Positions 6,079 to 6,765 of a stretch of 6,765 nt of DNA are shown in pieces. Made by a program: the position numbers and the translations under genes. Source of the DNA: Burkholderiales bacterium (GTDB lineage: Bacteria; Pseudomonadota; Gammaproteobacteria; Burkholderiales; Burkholderiaceae_A); the NCBI GenBank assembly GCA_030834045.1, contig JAURFZ010000073.1:1-6765 (forward strand). The letters are read 5' to 3'. How positions within the stretch are numbered: position 1 is the first letter of the stretch; each line of letters starts with the position of its first letter. The notes under the pieces are model-generated. The model did no database searches. It worked only from the letters and a program-made list of their open reading frames with translations, and had not been told where the DNA came from.

Positions 6079-6084
6079 AGGAGG
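6079..6084 (+). promoter_or_regulatory. Strong ribosome-binding site of the flagellin gene
   Basis: AGGAGG, within TAGGAGGTG, lies 8 nt before ATG 6093. It is a near-perfect Shine-Dalgarno and the strongest in the window, as expected for the most abundant flagellar protein. Confidence 0.9.
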
Positions 6085-6092
6085 TGTCAATC

Positions 6093-6765
6093 ATGTCAGT
6101 TATCAATACCAATATTAAGTCGTTGGTGGCCCAAGATTCCCTGGTTCAGGTGAATCGTAGGCTTTCAACTGCCATGGAGCGACTCTCCACTGGCAGCCGA
6201 ATTAACTCGGCAAAAGACGATGCAGCAGGCTTGGCTATTAGTACGCGAATGGAGGCTCAGAGCCGTGGTCTTACCATGGCCATTAAAAATGCCAACGACG
6301 GCATTTCACTGATGCAGACCTCTGAAGGTGCAATGGATGAGGTCACCAACATTCTTCAGCGTATGCGTGAGCTTGCTGTTCAATCGGTCAACGGTACGAA
6401 CAACGCTGCAGACCGATCAGCCCTTGACGCGGAGGTTCAGCAACTCAAAGAAGAAATTGATCGTATCGCCACGACAACCGAATTCAACAGCCAGAAAATT
6501 CTCGATGGCTCCTTCAAGAACAAGATTCTTCAGATTGGTGACAAGGCTTATCAGACAATGGACATTAGTATTGCGTCTGTTAAGACCTCCGATTTAGGCA
6601 TGGGGCAATCGTCAGTTGGTGGAGACGCGTTGGTAGGGCAGCGCATTAACGGCGGAACGGACCCAGCAACCAGCGCGATGACCGCCGTTGATGCTGGAGA
6701 CATTCTTATCAATGGCCAGGAGCTCGCTGCCATTGCGACTACCGATGATCTTGGCAACATTATCG
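6093..6765 (+). CDS. fliC: Flagellin, 3'-truncated by window edge
   Basis: This is the flagellar filament subunit. 224 complete codons are visible and the frame is still open at the window end, so the rest of the outer domain and the C-terminal D1/D0 helices are missing. The N-terminal domain is typical: MSVINTNIKSLVAQDSL, then RLSTAMERLSTGSRINSAKD and DAAGLAIS, NANDGISLMQTSEGAM, LQRMRELAVQS (88-98) and EEIDRI, FNSQKILDG (about 120-139). Residues equivalent to Arg90, Leu94 and Glu114 of Salmonella flagellin, the core of the TLR5 contact, are present. After about residue 150 the variable region begins, with a Flagellin_IN-like DILINGQELAAI (203-214). The start is fixed by AGGAGG 8 nt upstream and the family N-terminus. 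No cysteine is visible. The name fliC is used generically; the genome may hold other flagellin genes. Confidence 0.96.
   Translation, partial: MSVINTNIKSLVAQDSLVQVNRRLSTAMERLSTGSRINSAKDDAAGLAISTRMEAQSRGLTMAIKNANDGISLMQTSEGAMDEVTNILQRMRELAVQSVNGTNNAADRSALDAEVQQLKEEIDRIATTTEFNSQKILDGSFKNKILQIGDKAYQTMDISIASVKTSDLGMGQSSVGGDALVGQRINGGTDPATSAMTAVDAGDILINGQELAAIATTDDLGNII

Noticed and set aside
5870..6118. Plus-strand frame spanning the flaG end and the flagellin start
   Set aside because: Out of frame with both real genes and runs through the flagellin promoter and leader; no protein features.
6328..6760. Out-of-frame plus-strand frame (6328-6597) and minus-strand frame (6551-6760) within the flagellin gene
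   Set aside because: They overlap the conserved flagellin domain completely and show no recognisable features.

Overview
The window is a flagellar filament-tip and hook-junction cluster from a Gram-negative, flagellated proteobacterium. Five genes lie on the + strand: flgK (5' end missing), flgL, fliD, flaG and the start of a flagellin gene (3' end missing). The protein sequences suggest a beta- or gammaproteobacterium. The flagellin start (MSVINTN), the FlaG type and the sigma-28-like promoters make me lean towards a betaproteobacterium, but the sequence alone cannot settle this. There are no RNA genes, insertion sequences, CRISPR arrays or attachment sites. Essentially every base belongs to one of the five genes or to three short intergenic regions of 67, 159 and 101 bp.

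Layout: flgK (1-2708) and flgL (2718-3641) are tightly coupled, with the flgL ribosome-binding site overlapping the flgK stop. A weak terminator-like dyad with a T6 run follows flgL. fliD (3709-5442) follows a sigma-28-like promoter so close to its ATG that the mRNA may be almost leaderless. The fliD-flaG gap (5443-5601) holds an A/T-rich stretch, a sigma-28-like promoter whose spacer contains a C8 run, and a perfect 11-bp hairpin. flaG (5602-5991) is followed by the best sigma-28-like promoter of the window, a small leader hairpin and a strong Shine-Dalgarno before the flagellin gene (6093 to the window end).

How the genes work together: FlgK and FlgL are the two hook-filament junction proteins. 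FliD caps the growing filament and folds flagellin. FlaG affects filament length or assembly in other bacteria. Flagellin is the filament subunit. All are late flagellar products, consistent with three similarly built sigma-28 (FliA)-type promoters ahead of fliD, flaG and fliC.

The most interesting observations are these. (1) A divergent module of about 90 residues occurs twice in tandem in FlgK and once in FliD, which helps explain why both proteins are unusually large. (2) A C8 run lies inside the spacer of the putative flaG promoter, where loss of one C would restore the spacing seen at the other two promoters. (3) The putative fliD promoter implies a near-leaderless transcript. (4) The gene order is flgK-flgL-fliD-flaG-fliC, with the fliC/flaG/fliD block reversed relative to the common order. 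I found no wholly unknown system here; the novelty is in domain architecture and regulation.
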